From: Ascarosepion bandense | Taxonomy: Eukaryota; Mollusca; Cephalopoda; Sepiida; Sepiidae | Length of the DNA stretch: 64,000 nucleotides | Direction: 5' to 3' | Assembly: GCA_037127315.1 (NCBI GenBank) | Contig: JBBBDQ010000403.1 | Coordinates: 2,080,001-2,144,000 of the forward strand | Part shown: positions 46,975-58,961 of the stretch, piece after piece | Position numbering within the stretch: the first letter of the stretch is position 1 | How the letters are laid out: the number at the start of each line of letters is the position of its first letter | The notes under the pieces: model-generated | Databases searched by the model: none | What the model was told of the DNA's origin: nothing | What the model saw: the letters and a program-made list of their open reading frames with translations, nothing else | Made by a program: the position numbers and the translations under genes

Positions 46975-48440
46975 CCGGGTTTATAAAAGAGAATTTGATT
47001 TTGAATGAAGTACTCCAGCGATGGGAAGAGTATATAAAGGATCTTTTTTGCGACAGGAGAGAACAACCGAGAATACACAAAGAGATGGATGGACCGAAAA
47101 TACTAAAATCCGAAGTGGAAGCTGCAATGGCCAAAATGAACAGAAACAAAGCAGCTGGTCCAGACGGCATAGTGACAGAGCTGCTGATAGCCTTAGAAGA
47201 ATATGGCATAGAAAAAATTACCGACATAATAAACGAAATTTATAGCAGTGGAATAATACCAGACGACCTATGCAAGTCGATATTTATAGCACTGCCGAAG
47301 AAACCTGGTGCAAACGAGTGCGAACTACACAGAACTATCAGTTTAATGAGTTACATCACAAAACTGATCTCATGAATAGAGTGAGAAGCAGAATCAGGCC
47401 AGAGATAGGGCAGGAACAGTGCGGGTTCGTTAAAGACACTGGAACAAGGAATGCCATATTCATGATTACGATGCTCTCCGAAAGGGCAATACAAATGAAG
47501 AAAGACTTATATCTATGTTTCATTGACTATGCGAAGGCATTCGACAAGATGCGACACAAAGAATTGATGGAGATGCTCGGCAGCCTAGACATTTTCGGGA
47601 AAGACATCAGAGTAATTAAGAATCTCTACTGGCAGCAAACGGCCTGCATACGGACAGGTAACGATCTCAGTAGATTTACAAAGATAGAAAGAGGTGTAAG
47701 ACAAGGATGTGTCTTTTCACCGGATTTGTTCAACCTGTACAGCGAGAATATTTTGAGGACCCTAGACGACATGCCAGGATATGCTATTGGAGGCCACAAC
47801 TTGAACAACGTAAGGTATTCAGGTGATACAGTGTTGATTGCAGACACGGAAAGGAAACTGCAGTACCTCCTACAGAAGGTAGCGGTGGAGAGTGACAAAA
47901 AAAGACTACAAATAAACTTTAAGAAAACTGAATGCATGGTCATCAGCAAAAGGTGCAACCCAAAATGCCAAATACAGGTAGGGGATACCAATATGGCAGT
48001 GAGTGCTGGACAATATCATCGAAAATGAGGACAAAACTGGAAGCAGCGGAAATGTGGTTCTACAGAAGGATGCTGCGGATATCGTGGACTGAACATGCAA
48101 GCAACGATGAGGTGTTGGAAAGAATGGCAACCAAAAGGAAATTAATACCGAGCATCAAGAAGAGACAACTGAAGTTCCTGGGACACGCAATGAGGAAGGA
48201 GAGCTTGGAGAACCTGACACTGACTGGCTAGGTAGAGGGAAAGAGAGACAGAGGAAGGCAGCGGATAACATATTTGCAGGGCCTGGTCGGGTGGATGACG
48301 GAACAGGTGTTGCCAGGAGTAACAGGAACAAGCATGCTAAGGGCCACAAGAGATAGGGAGACGTGGAGGGCCATGATCGCCTACGTCCTGAAGGAACAGG
48401 GCACATAGAAGAAGAAGAAGAAGAAGAAGAAGAAGAAGAC
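46975..48440 (+). mobile_element. GAA-tailed LINE with internal deletion and mutated RT centre
   Basis: Coding traces: VLQRWEEYIKDLF, MNRNKAAGPDGIVTELL, LYLCFIDYAKAFDK, RGVRQGCVFSPDLFNLYS, then NVRYSGDTVLIAD where YADD is expected. A frameshift occurs near 47375, and a deletion at about 47990 joins GD to GSECWTISSKMR. It ends in (AAG)n at 48408-48440. It is the longest copy of its family here and is inactive. Confidence 0.9.
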
Positions 48441-48824
48441 AAGGATGGTCGTGTAGACGACGCGGATGAAGGGAATCTTACGATACGAACGTTATTCTCA
48501 TCAGGATATAATTGGATTCTTTGAACATCAGCTTAGGATAGAAAGCGTTTGGTGTCGGCAGATTTCAACGAAATGTGCGTGAAAGTCGCGAGTTTGGTTC
48601 GCGTGAACGCGGCCAGCCTTGATTTCCCTTTATAGTCTACATTAGAAACAACTGTGCGGTTTCCTGACTGACACCTCATCTGGTTAGACTATTTTGTTTA
48701 CCTAGTTAATGTGAATTATTGTTGGCAACCTCTTTTATGATGATCAAGGTTAAGATACCCAAGCGCACCTGTTTGATTTTGTGCCCCTTTTTATCTTGAT
48801 CAACTTTTGACTTTCCCATTATGT

Positions 48825-48990
48825 ATGTTGTGGTGCGGTGCATATCAGCGAGAAACCAGAGAGACAACTCTCTATATCATTTCTTCACCAGATACTCCCT
48901 CCAGTTATGGGTTAAATAACAAGGGTAGGACTTTGGAATCCTGCCCTTAAAAACAAATCCCAATGAATCTTGATACTTGAAAAGAGAAAT
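48825..48990 (+). mobile_element. Partial SINE, family 1 variant
   Basis: TGTTGTGGTGCGGTGCATAT at the head, a deletion of the B-box part, then CTCCAGTTATGGGTTAAATA and the variant 3' part with GGACTTTGGAATCCTGCCCT, as at 41230. Confidence 0.7.
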
Positions 48991-49124
48991 GTATTATTAG
49001 ACACAAAACTTATAAAAAACAATAATTGAAAGAAAAAGTTATTACCGCAATAAATAAATAAAGTTTAGTTGGCAATAAATGACCCGCCGAGGTTGATTTG
49101 CCATAAAAACAAAACAACTAACAT

Positions 49125-49433
49125 CACCAGATACAGACATTGGTTAATTCCAGTGACTTGGTCCAAAAAGTTGTGAGTTCAATACTAGGCTACAGCAGTA
49201 TTGAACAAATAACTTAAAGAGTTAAGTTAAAGGGAGATAACTGTATGGCTACCAGAAGTAGCATTGCACATGGAATGAGAATGATATGCCCCAGTGATAG
49301 TAATAAAGGGTACGGTTCGAAGTTCCTATCACCTGAAGAAGTCCGGGAGTACAACGCCGCAACGTCGTAAACATAGCAATAGAGATGAAGGCAATAGTCC
49401 GAACAATATAAATAGTGTAAATACTATCTCATC
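49125..49433 (+). mobile_element. tRNA-like SINE, family 3 (second copy)
   Basis: GAGTTCAATACTAGGCTACA and TAGCAATAGAG, ending GAACAATATAAATAGTG and ATCTCAT. It is longer than the copy at 3811 because of about 140 bp of extra sequence in its middle. Confidence 0.5.
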
Positions 49434-49439
49434 TCGGAA

Positions 49440-49627
49440 GTTTTTTTTCTTAATCATATCACCCCGAGCAAGGCGGTAACGTCACTGATGTGCAGGGGGC
49501 TACGTAAGAGTGAAAAGAATTGAAAAGAGAAAGCCGGAAACCACATCCTAAACAGAGAACAAGGGATGAGCCTCTACACCTGTTCAATAGACGTGGGTGG
49601 AGTGTGAACCTGGCGATAGACAAATAG
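49440..49627 (-). mobile_element. LINE-tailed short element, single unit
   Basis: T-rich start, CACCCCGAGCAAGGCGGTAA tail, GGAAACCACATCCTAAACAG and GTGGGTGGAGTGTGAACCTG. This is the unamplified counterpart of 11336-12025. Confidence 0.8.
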
Positions 49628-49689
49628 TTTTAACACTTAAAATTTCACGATTTTTCCTATTTTAATTTTCAGATAACTCCTAATTCTTA

Positions 49690-50069
49690 AGTTAATGATT
49701 GAGTAAGCTTCACTGTGAAGTACTTGGGAGTCGAGTGCTCAAAGCACGTCGGACCAGACAACGGTTTGCAAAGGAAAACGCAGATTCGAATCTTGTCGAA
49801 GAGCGTAATTTCGTTAATAAGATTTCTAGAATTTTCAGACCGTAGACGCAATAAAAATCTGTTAAAAATAAACAGAACCTCTACAATAATATGAGTATCC
49901 CCTAAAAAACATTTGAAATAATAAACAATATGTCGAAGAGCGTAATTTCTTTAATCAGATTTCTAGAATTTTCAGACCGTAAACGCAATAAAAATCTGTT
50001 AAAAATAAACAGAACCTCTACAGTAATATGAGTATCCCCTAAAAAACATTTGAAATAATAAACAATATG
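49690..50069 (+). repeat. tRNA-like head with a 137-bp tandem duplication
   Basis: TGTCGAAGAGCGTAATTTC starts at 49794 and again at 49931; the two 137-bp units are nearly identical. The sequence before them (GGAGTCGAGTGCTC and CAGATTCGAATCTTG) looks tRNA-derived. A diverged relative lies near 59910-60110. Confidence 0.65.
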
Positions 50070-50209
50070 TCGGATTAATAAATAAAATACATAATATTTT
50101 TCAAAATACACACATTAATTATAGTGATACTATTTCGCCTTTATTCGCCAAAATAGGCCCATAGTAAATTTTATAATTATCTGGGTTGCAAATTCTGCAT
50201 GAATATTTA

Positions 50210-53200
50210 AAGATTTTATTTATGAAATTCATCACATGTTCCATACAAAAAAAATCGATTGCTAAGTTATTAAAACTAAAAAAAAAAAAAAAAAACATAC
50301 AAAAACGCTAACTCATGTTTTGAATATTCTTCAGTTATGATGGCGGCCATATTTAAATCATTTTACCAAACAATATTTTACCTTTTACAAGCGTTAAGAC
50401 ATTTATTTATAAAATTAAATCGATTGTCATATTCGAGAAAGTTTTCTGCTTTTTAAATCATTAAAATTGAAAATATCTAAAAACTATTAAAACGACCCCT
50501 ACCGAAAAAATGACGGCCATATTTAACTAATTTTATAATTGCAATATTTATATTTTTTGGGAGTATAATTTAAAATATTATCTATAAAATTAAGTCTACT
50601 TTTATATATAAGAAAGTTTTCTACTTTTTAAATTATTAAGATTAAAAACTACGTAAAGAAGGCTAAAACTATCCTGACTATAAAAGATGACGGTCATATT
50701 TGACTAATTTTACAATTGCAATATTCATATTTTTTGGAAGTATAATTTAAAATATTATCTATAATTAAGTGTACTTATATATATAAGAAAGTTTTCTACT
50801 TTTTAAATCATTAAGATTAAAAACTACGTAAAGAAGGCTAAAACTATCCCGACTATAAAAGATGACGGTCATATTCGACTAATTTTACAATTGCAATTTT
50901 CATATTTTTTGGAAGTATAATTTAAAATATTACCTATAATTAAGTCTACTTTTATATATAAGAAAGTTTTCTACTTTTTAAATCATTAAGATTAAAAACT
51001 ACGTAAAGAAGGCTAAAACTATCCCGACTATAAAAGATGACAGTCATATTTGACTAATTTTACAATTGCAATATTCATATTTTTTGGAAGTATAATTTAA
51101 AATATTATCTATAAAATTAAGTCTACTTTTATATATAAGAAAGTTTTCTACTTTTTAAATCATTAAGATTAAAAACTACGTAAAGAAGGCTAAAACTATC
51201 CTGACTATAAAAGATGACGGTCATATTTGACTAATTTTACAATTGCAATATTCATATTTTTTGGAAGTATAATTTAAAATATTATCTATAATTAAGTCTA
51301 CTTTTATATATAAGAAAGTTTTCTACTTTTTAAATCATTAAAATTAAAAACTACGTAAAGAAAGCTAAAACTATCCCGACTATAAAAGATGACGGTCATA
51401 TTTGACTAATTTTACAATTGCAATATTCATATTTTTTGGAAGTATAATTTAAAATATTATCTATAAAATTAAGTCTACTTTTATATATAAGAAAGTTTTC
51501 TACTTTTTAAATCATTAAGATTAAAAACTACGTAAAGAAGGCTAAAACTATCCCGACTATAAAAGATGACGGTCATATTTGACTAATTTTACAATTGCAA
51601 TATTCATATTTTTTGGAAGTATAATTTAAAATATTATCTGTAATTAAGTCTACTTTTATATATAAGAAAGTTTTCTACTTTTTAAATCATTAAGATTAAA
51701 AACTACGTAAAGAAGGCTGAAACTATCCCGACTATAAAAGATGACGGTCATATTTGACTAATTTTACAATTGCAATATTCATATTTTTTGGAAGTATAAT
51801 TTAAAATATTATCTATAATTAAGTGTACTTTTATATATAAGAATGTTTTCTACTTTTTAAATCATTAAGATTAAAAACTACGTAAAGAAGGCTAAAAACT
51901 ATCCTGACTATAAAAGATGACGGTCATATTTGACTAATTTTACAATTGCAATATTCATATTTTTTGGAAGTATAATTTAAAATATTATCTATAAAATTAA
52001 GTGTACTTTTATATATAAGAAAGTTTTCTACTTTTTAAATCATTAAAATTAAAAACTACATAAAGAAGGCTAAAACTATATCGACTATAAAAGATGACGG
52101 TCATATTTGACTAATTTTACAATTGCAATATTCATATTTTTTGGAAGTATAATTTAAAATATTATCTATAATTAAGTCTACTTTTATATATAAGAAAGTT
52201 TTCTGCTTTTTAAATCATTAAAATTAAAAACTACGTAAAGAAGGCTAAAACTATCCCGACTATAAAAGATGACGGTCATATTTGACTAATTTTACAATTG
52301 CAATATTCATATTTTTTGGAAGTATAATTTAAAATATTATCTATAATTAAGTCTACTTTTATATATAAGAAAGTTTTCTACTTTTTAAATCATTAAGATT
52401 AAAAACTACGTAAAGAAGGCTAAAACTATCCCGACTATAAAAGATGACGGTCATATTTGACTAATTTTACAATTGCAATATTCATATTTTTTGAAATATA
52501 ATTTAAAACATTATCTATAAAATTAAGTCTACTTTTATATATAAGAAAGTTTTCTACTTTTTAAATCATTAAGATAAAAAACTACGTAAAGAAGGCTAAA
52601 ACTATCCCGACTATAAAAGATGACAGTCATATTTGACTAATTTTACAATTGCAATATTCATATTTTTTGGAAGTATAATTTAAAATATTATCTATAAAGT
52701 CTACTTTTATATATAAGAAAGTTTTCTACTTTTTAAATCATTAAGATTAAAATCTACGTAAAGAAGGCTGAAACTATCCCGACTATAAAAGATGACGGTC
52801 ATATTTGACTAATTTTACAATTGCAATATTCATATTTTTTGGAAGTATAATTTAAAATATTATCTATAATTAAGTGTACTTTTATATATAAGAAAGTTTT
52901 CTACTTTTTAAATCATTAAAATTAAAAACTACGTAAAGAAGGCTAAAACTATCCCGACTATAAAAGATGACGGTCATATTTGACTAATTTTACAATTGCA
53001 ATATTCATATTTTTTGGAAGTATAATTTAAAATATTACCTATAATTCAGTCTACTTTTATATATAAGAAAGTTTTCTGCTTTTTAAATCATTAAAATTAA
53101 AAACTACGTAAAGAAGGCTAAAACTATCCCGACTATAAAAGATGACGGTCATATTTGACTAATTTTACAATTGCAATATTCATATTTTTTGGAAGTATAA

Positions 53201-54078
53201 TTTAAAATATTATCTATAATTAAGTCTACTTTTATATATAAGAAAGTTTTCTACTTTTTAAATCATTAAGATTAAAAACTACGTAAAGAAGGCTAAAACT
53301 ATCCCGACTATAAAAGATGACGGTCATATTTGACTAATTTTACAATTGCAATATTCATATTTTTTGGAAGTATAATTTAAAATATTATCTATAAAGTCTA
53401 CTTTTATATATAAGAAAGTTTTCTACTTTTTAAATCATTAAGATTAAAAACTACGTAAAGAAGGCTGAAACTATCCCGACTATAAAAGATGACGGTCATA
53501 TTTGACTAATTTTACAATTGCAATATTCATATTTTTTGGAAGTATAATTTAAAATATTATCTATAATTAAGTGTACTTTTATATATAAGAAAGTTTTCTA
53601 CTTTTTAAATCATTAAAATTAAAAACTACGTAAAGAAGGCTAAAACTATCCCGACTATAAAAGATGACGGTCATATTTGACTAATTTTACAATTGCAATA
53701 TTCATATTTTTTGGAAGTATAATTTAAAATATTATCTATAATTCAGTCTACTTTTATATATAAGAAAGTTTTCTGCTTTTTAAATCATTAAAATTAAAAA
53801 CTACGTAAAGAAGGCTAAAACTATCCCGACTATAAAAGATGACGGTCATATTTGACTAATTTTACAATTGCAATATTCATATTCTTTGGAAGTATAATTT
53901 AAAATATTATCTATAATTAAGTCTACTTTTATATATAAGAAAGTTTTCTACTTTTTAAATCATTAAGATTAAAAACTACCTGAAGAAAAGAAAGCTAAGA
54001 CTACTCCAAACGTAAAAAATGACTGCAATATTTAACTAATTTTGCAGTTTGGTTGGTTATATTTTTTGCAAGAGTAAT
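50210..54078 (+). repeat. 175-bp satellite, 22 monomers, with 697-bp higher-order repeat
   Basis: The block GATGACGGTCATATTTGACT marks monomers at 50339, 50509, 50686, 50861, 51036, 51213, 51388, 51565, 51740, 51916, 52093, 52268, 52443, 52619, 52791, 52966, 53141, 53316, 53488, 53663, 53838 and 54018. Most steps are 175-177. The outer monomers are diverged and the inner ones nearly identical. Steps of 172 at 52619 and 53316 recur 697 bp apart with the same private variants (GGCTGAAACT, AATTAAGTGTAC, AATTCAGTCTAC, TTTTCTGCTTTT in order), showing a four-monomer higher-order unit. No coding signal. It lies in the intron between the C8 and TIL exons. Confidence 0.93.
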
Positions 54079-54308
54079 TTAACCCTCTAGGTCCATTCGT
54101 ATCATATTTGATACAGTATGAAAACAAGCCTTGAAAGAAATATTTTCCTGAAAATTTTTTTAAGAGAAATATTTTATAAATTTCAAATGAAAGCAGTACT
54201 GACTGCTCAGTCAATGAATACCAAACGTTTCCTTATAGGAAAATACCAAATGTTTCCTTATAGGGAAATACTGTATCAAATATGATACGAATGGCCCTAG
54301 AGGGTTAA
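54079..54308. mobile_element. piggyBac-type MITE (222 bp) with TTAA duplication
   Basis: The element is 54083-54304 between TTAA (54079-54082) and TTAA (54305-54308). Ends are CCCTCTAGGTCCATTCGTAT and its inverse; the inverted repeats match at 36 of 37 positions. Each end also contains the near-palindrome GTATCATATTTGATAC. The centre has a short direct repeat (GTTTCCTTATAGG twice). TTAA target duplication with CCC at the ends is characteristic of piggyBac. No transposase. Confidence 0.93.
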
Positions 54309-54607
54309 AATATTAATACAATTAATTTTATTATCCCATTTAAGAATGAAGTTTGTAATAATTATAATTTAAATATATACCCTAAGAAAAGACATTAAAA
54401 AGTATTTAGCACCCTGATTAACTCTTTTTACTAATGAGATATTACATTGTTATGGTAACATTAAATATATTCGTTTATTGCTGTTGGGTTATGTCTCTTG
54501 TTTTCATACAAACTGAATATTTCATTAATAAGAACCGAAGACCAGGCTGTGTCCCCAATAAATATATAAAGTTATATTGATGTTTATGTATTGTGCTTCC
54601 AACTTAC

Positions 54608-54879
54608 CGCATCCAGCCAACTTTCGCCAATTAGTTTTCACTCCGGCTTTCTCACACATCTTAGCGAAGCTATTGAAGGATTCACACATGACTGTAGAGT
54701 ACATCTCTGGTGTGGTGTAATAACTGCACGTGTTCACTTTGCAAATTGCTACTTGACGTTTGGCCATTGGCATTCCGATTTTTTTAATACAGGCTCCAAA
54801 AACTTCCTCATCTAAGAAATTGTTGCAGTTCTGTGTTTTGTCGAGCAGACACTTGTCTTCAAGTTGTATCTTTTCGCAT
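54608..54879 (-). CDS. Exon: C8 domain
   Basis: A 272-bp exon, phase 2 to 1, with acceptor TTTTTTAG|ATGCG and donor GGATGCG|GTAAGT. It encodes about 90 residues with nine cysteines: CEKIQLEDKC, QNC, FGAC, AIC, NTC, VMC, KMC and a final W..LAGC. The spacing and the terminal G..W...C pattern are those of the C8 domain, which follows VWD in zonadhesin, mucins, VWF and IgGFc-binding protein. A first-half cysteine pair that normally follows the VWD core is retained (CEK..DKC). This is the best-conserved part of the gene in the window. Confidence 0.9.
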
Positions 54880-54942
54880 CTAAAAAACACAAAGACAATT
54901 TGTTTTCAGATTTTATCAAATATTTACACTGACAACACTACC

Positions 54943-55950
54943 ATTTGCTCACGCCCCAGTAAGAAATCTGTCAAGGCTGACAAAGCTAACCTCGCTGCTG
55001 ATCTTGAATCGGACCTTCAATCTCTGGTGGACTGGGGTAAGAAACGGTTTGTAAATTATAATGCTTCCAAAACAAAGCTGCTATCCTTTAACCACCATAG
55101 AGAATCTTTCTTACCCCCATCAGCATGGATCAAGCAATACACTGTGCCTTCTCGGCTTCACTCCCTCAGTCGACCTCAAGGGGAACGACTACATTAAATC
55201 AATAGCGAAATCTGTTGCTGGGATGGTTTGGTCACTGTGTCGGGCATGAAAGATTTTTTCGCCTGAATCCATCTTACACAAAAAAAAAAAAATGATCACC
55301 CGCCCGTACATTGAATACTGTGGTCATATCTGGCTGTGCACCCCTGCTATTCTTCTCGGGGTTCTCGACAAAATCCAAAGAAGAATCTGTAGTGTAATCG
55401 GCTCCGACCTGGCAGCTCCCTTTTCACTCGCCTTGCTTAGGATGAAACAATTAAAAAAAAACCCAAAGAATCTGCAACGTAATCGATCCAGATTTAACTG
55501 CTCGATTTCAGTCACTTTCTCAACGTCGGGATGTGGTTTCCCTCTGTCTTTGCTCCAAGTATTTTTACGGTTTCTACTCTGACGAGCTTCTATCCCTGTT
55601 GCCCTGTCCACATAAATTTACTCATAATACTAAATTGGCAACTAGGTCCCACTATTTTACTGTCAAGCAGTCAAATGCAACCGCCACTTCTACTCCCATA
55701 GATTTTTTTCTCGCAATTCCCGCCTGTGGAACTCCTTTCCGTATACCTGATAACTACAACATTCAAGAGTAAGTGCTACGTCAGTTGCCATATTTTATTT
55801 CCTTGTTTCCCATTTTTCTCTGTTCTTTCTTCGACATCTTCTGTACATTGTCTTGTTGTCTTCTTTTTTCTTTTTCTCTCACTGTAACCCCCTGTGTACC
55901 AGTGGCGGTCCCGCCTTGCTTGGAGTGAAACGATTATGTAAAAAATAAAT
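54943..55950 (+). mobile_element. CR1/Jockey-group LINE, 3' fragment with a second tail inside
   Basis: Pieces read ANLAADLESDLQSLVDWGKKR, NASKTKLLSFNHH, ITRPYIEYCGHIW, VLDKIQRRICSVIGSDLA. At 55429-55460 a CR1 tail (CGCCTTGCTTAGGATGAAAC and A run) interrupts, after which the sequence restarts with a second AGAATCTGCAACGTAATCG. It then runs to its own 3' end and AAATA repeats at 55945. It looks like one copy inserted into, or exchanged with, another. Confidence 0.82.
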
Positions 55951-56650
55951 AAATAAATAAATAAATAAATAACCGAATTCCATTCAAATAGACAGAGAAA
56001 TTGCAATAGAGATACTCATATCTCTATAAAGCTTCTGTATAAACAAAATTTTCCGCAAGAAATTTATGATTTTCCTTTTATCATTATGCTAGGGCTACAT
56101 GTTTGTCCTACTTTAGATAAGGTTCTGTGACAGCAACTTCCTCTTGAAATAAGAGAATTCGGATGGGCGTGAAAGAGATGGTGAGGTACTGAGTGTTTTT
56201 CCTCCTTGGTTTATAGGCAACCTACATAAAAAAGACCTTGTGACACATGCTTTAGTGAAGGGCTCGAGTAAATAAATTAATGATACGACCTAGGCATTTC
56301 ACCGTGGTATAATAGTAAGATTGTCGCGTTAGACAATTACGAATAGCTAGCGAGATCGGTTCTTACGAGCTCGCCGTATTAAGGGCCTTGTGCCAAATTC
56401 TATGCTTTGCTTAGTGTATACCTTAATGGTCGACTAATGTAAGATAGGGATCAGATAAACCAAATTTAGCCTAATGCTAATTTATATAAAAGGTTACAGA
56501 ATAATCTTTGCGTAACATTTGATGTGTGTTTTCGAAAGGTTAATAATGACAGAAGGGAAATGGAAGAAGTAAATTAATCAAATTAACATGATTCAATTTA
56601 TATTTGTATTTCTTCAGTAAATTTCTTTAAGTTCTCAAGTGAAGAAAAAA
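55951..56650. other. Intron with possible tRNA-like sequence at 56290-56400
   Basis: Mostly featureless. 56290-56400 contains CCGTGGTATAATAGTAAGAT, then GTTAGACAATTACG and GAGATCGGTTCTTACGAGC, resembling an A box, an anticodon arm and a B box of a decayed tRNA-derived element. No VWD exon with CGLCG is found here. Confidence 0.4.
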
Positions 56651-56658
56651 GCATATAC

Positions 56659-56855
56659 CTTTCTAATGTAGATGGCTGGTTTATGTAGGGTTGGTCTATA
56701 ATTCCGATAGTTGGATGGTTAAGATTGATGTAGTTATAACCGTTGAATGCCACCGAAACACCCCAAGGTGTTGTGACGTGTAACAACCCATCTTTTTGAT
56801 AGGCAGATAATCCCATGTCATCATCAAATGGAGCTCTTATTTCTTGACCATCAGC
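56659..56855 (-). CDS. Exon: second half of the VWD domain
   Basis: A 197-bp exon, phase 0 to 2, with acceptor GCGTGTCAG|GCTGAT and donor GAAAG|GTATATGC. It encodes ADGQEIRAPF, then HVTTPWGVSVAFNG. This corresponds to the VWD segment in which a short loop (usually .NG or .DG) and a LP strand precede 'V.TT.FG..V.WDG'. It then runs through YINQPSTLE and splices as AG|A to the C8 exon. The CGLCGNFN motif that normally closes a VWD domain is missing, and no candidate exon for it is seen in the intron downstream. The exon may have been lost, or lie in sequence disrupted by the LINE copy at 54943-55950. Confidence 0.8.
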
Positions 56856-57185
56856 CTGACACGCAAAAGATAAGGATGAATTTAGTAATATATATATATA
56901 TATATAATGAAATATGTAAACAGGTACTGAATCGTGATAATTAGGCTAAAAGTTCTACCTTTGACTTACCAAAAACAAGCTCCACCTAAAAAACAAAAAA
57001 CAGTGTCAAAAGAACGTGGTTTCCATTGACAACGTTGTCATTAAATACTACTTATAGTCCGTCTAGAATGTTTATTATTTAAAGAAGGGATAGTTATAAT
57101 TATAATTAAATCAAACCATAGGAGAGTTAATTTATACATTTAAGACTACTGCGAATGTTTTGGAATAGCATTCCAGGATTGCAAA

Positions 57186-57190
57186 CCAAA

Positions 57191-57243
<53 letters not shown>

Positions 57244-57247
57244 GGTC

Positions 57248-57308
<61 letters not shown>

Positions 57309-57312
57309 GGTC

Positions 57313-57363
<51 letters not shown>
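57186..57363. repeat. (GATA)n microsatellite in three blocks
   Basis: Runs of ATAG separated twice by AATGGTCATAG at 57241 and 57307, i.e. a higher-order unit of about 66 bp formed from the tetranucleotide repeat. Confidence 0.95.
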
Positions 57364-57439
57364 TTAGGTTGTCACGCATGAAATGACGCAATTGATTAAT
57401 AAAAACGCTTCTGAAATGCTAAATAATTAATTTGGTTGA

Positions 57440-57900
57440 AATAGGCACCATGTTGACTAATGACTATTCTCCAACGTACGTTTAAATTCTTGATCCCATC
57501 TTCTAAAAAACACTTCAAATGTTTCGATCATGTCTTCCTTTTTGAAGAATGTTTTATTGTGTATGAAAAACTCAAAATGATTAAATAAGTTTTAATCAGT
57601 AGGAAAGATATCAGGTGAATATGGAGGCTAAGGCAAAACTTTATAATTCAAGCGATGCAGCTTTTGGGCGGTCGACTGAGAAGCCGTGCGTTGCTGTGCA
57701 GTAAAATTGTGCCATTCCTATTCACAAGTCTAGGAGGTTTCGTTTTCAATTCGTTATACATAAACTCCATTTTCACACAATAAGAGATTGAAGTTATTGC
57801 TTTCTCTTGATGCAAGAATGAATAATAAATAACGAATCTGAAAGACGACCATACAGTAACCATTAACGTTTTAGGGTACAGTGAAGCTTTTGGGTATTGT
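57440..57900 (-). pseudogene. mariner transposase remnant
   Basis: TVMVWSSFRFVIYYSFLHQE, AITSISYCVKMEFMYNEL and LVNRNGTILLHSNARLL match the mariner transposase middle region ('MV..WW...G.I.Y.F......IT...Y' and 'ILLHDNARPH'). The second catalytic Asp of the HDNARPH block reads Ser (HSNAR), and several stops follow. Inactive. Confidence 0.8.
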
Positions 57901-57906
57901 TTTGGT

Positions 57907-58961
57907 GATTCTTCTTCTTCTTCTTCTTCTTCTTCTTCTTCTTCTTCTTCTTCTTCTTCTTCTTCTTCTATGTGCCTTGTCCTTTCAGGACGTAAGCGAT
58001 CATAGCTTCCCACGTCTTCCTATCATCGGTGGCTTTTAGTACGCTTTCTCCTGTTACACCACGCAACCCCCGTTCTGTCAACCACCTGCTCAGGCCCTTC
58101 AAATATGTTATCCGCTGCTTTCCCTTGTCTCTTTTTCCCTCTATCTGGCCTCTTAGTATCAGTTCCTTCTGCCTTATTGCATGTCCAGGAACATTAGCTG
58201 TATTTTCCTGATGCTCAGTTTCAATTTCCTTTTCGTTTCCACCCTTTCCAAAACCTCATCATTGCTCACATGGTCGGTCCGTGATATCCACAGCATCCTT
58301 CTGTAGAACCACATTTCAGTTGCTTCAATTCCTTCTTTAATCTTTGATTATATTGTCCAGCATTCACTGCCATATTGAAGAACTGAGATCACATAGCAAT
58401 TTTCTTTGTTTCTAGTGAATGTTTCCTGTCTCTTAATACTTTACTTAGCTTCTGAAACGCTTCCTTTGCCATTCCAGTTCGCCTTCGAACCTCTGTGTCG
58501 CACTTTCCATTTTCAGTTAGAACACTTTCCAGGTATTAAAATTTTTGTACCTGCTCGATTTTAGTATCTCTCACCTGTATTTGGCATTTTGGGCTGCTCT
58601 TTTTGCTGATGATCATTCATTCGGTTTTCTTGCATTTTATTTGTAGTCCTTTCTTGTTACTCTCTTCAGTTATCTTCTGTAGGAGGTCTTGTAGTTTTTT
58701 TTCCGTGTCTGCTATCAGCACTGTATCATCTGCGTACTTTATGTTGTTCAAATTGTGGCCTCCGATGACGAATCCTGGCATAACATCTAGAGTCCTCAGA
58801 ATAGTTTCGCTGTACAAGTTGAATAGATCCGGTGAAAAGACACATCCTTGTCTTACGCCCCTTTCTCTCTTTGGATATCTGCTGAATTCGTTACCTGCCC
58901 GTATGCAGGTAGAGGTTCTTGATTACTCTTATGTTTTTCCCAAATATGTCGAGGCTGGCCT
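57907..58961 (-). mobile_element. GAA-tailed LINE nested in the mariner
   Basis: A (CTT)n run at 57907-57969 on the plus strand is the 3' tail. A minus-strand frame at 58617-58817 keeps NNIKYADDTVLIADTEKKLQ with the RT catalytic YADD intact, and LNKL-type C-terminal traces follow towards the tail. It is 5'-truncated near 58961. Confidence 0.88.

Noticed and set aside
48155..48442. Minus-strand frame starting with a Ser run
   Set aside because: It is the antisense of the (AAG)n tail and C-terminal part of a LINE.
56970..56995. Possible 16-bp mini-exon between the two VWD exons (AG|GTGG...TTTTG|GTAAGT)
   Set aside because: Including it brings a stop codon into frame in the next exon in the phases tested; skipping it keeps the frame and a sensible VWD sequence.
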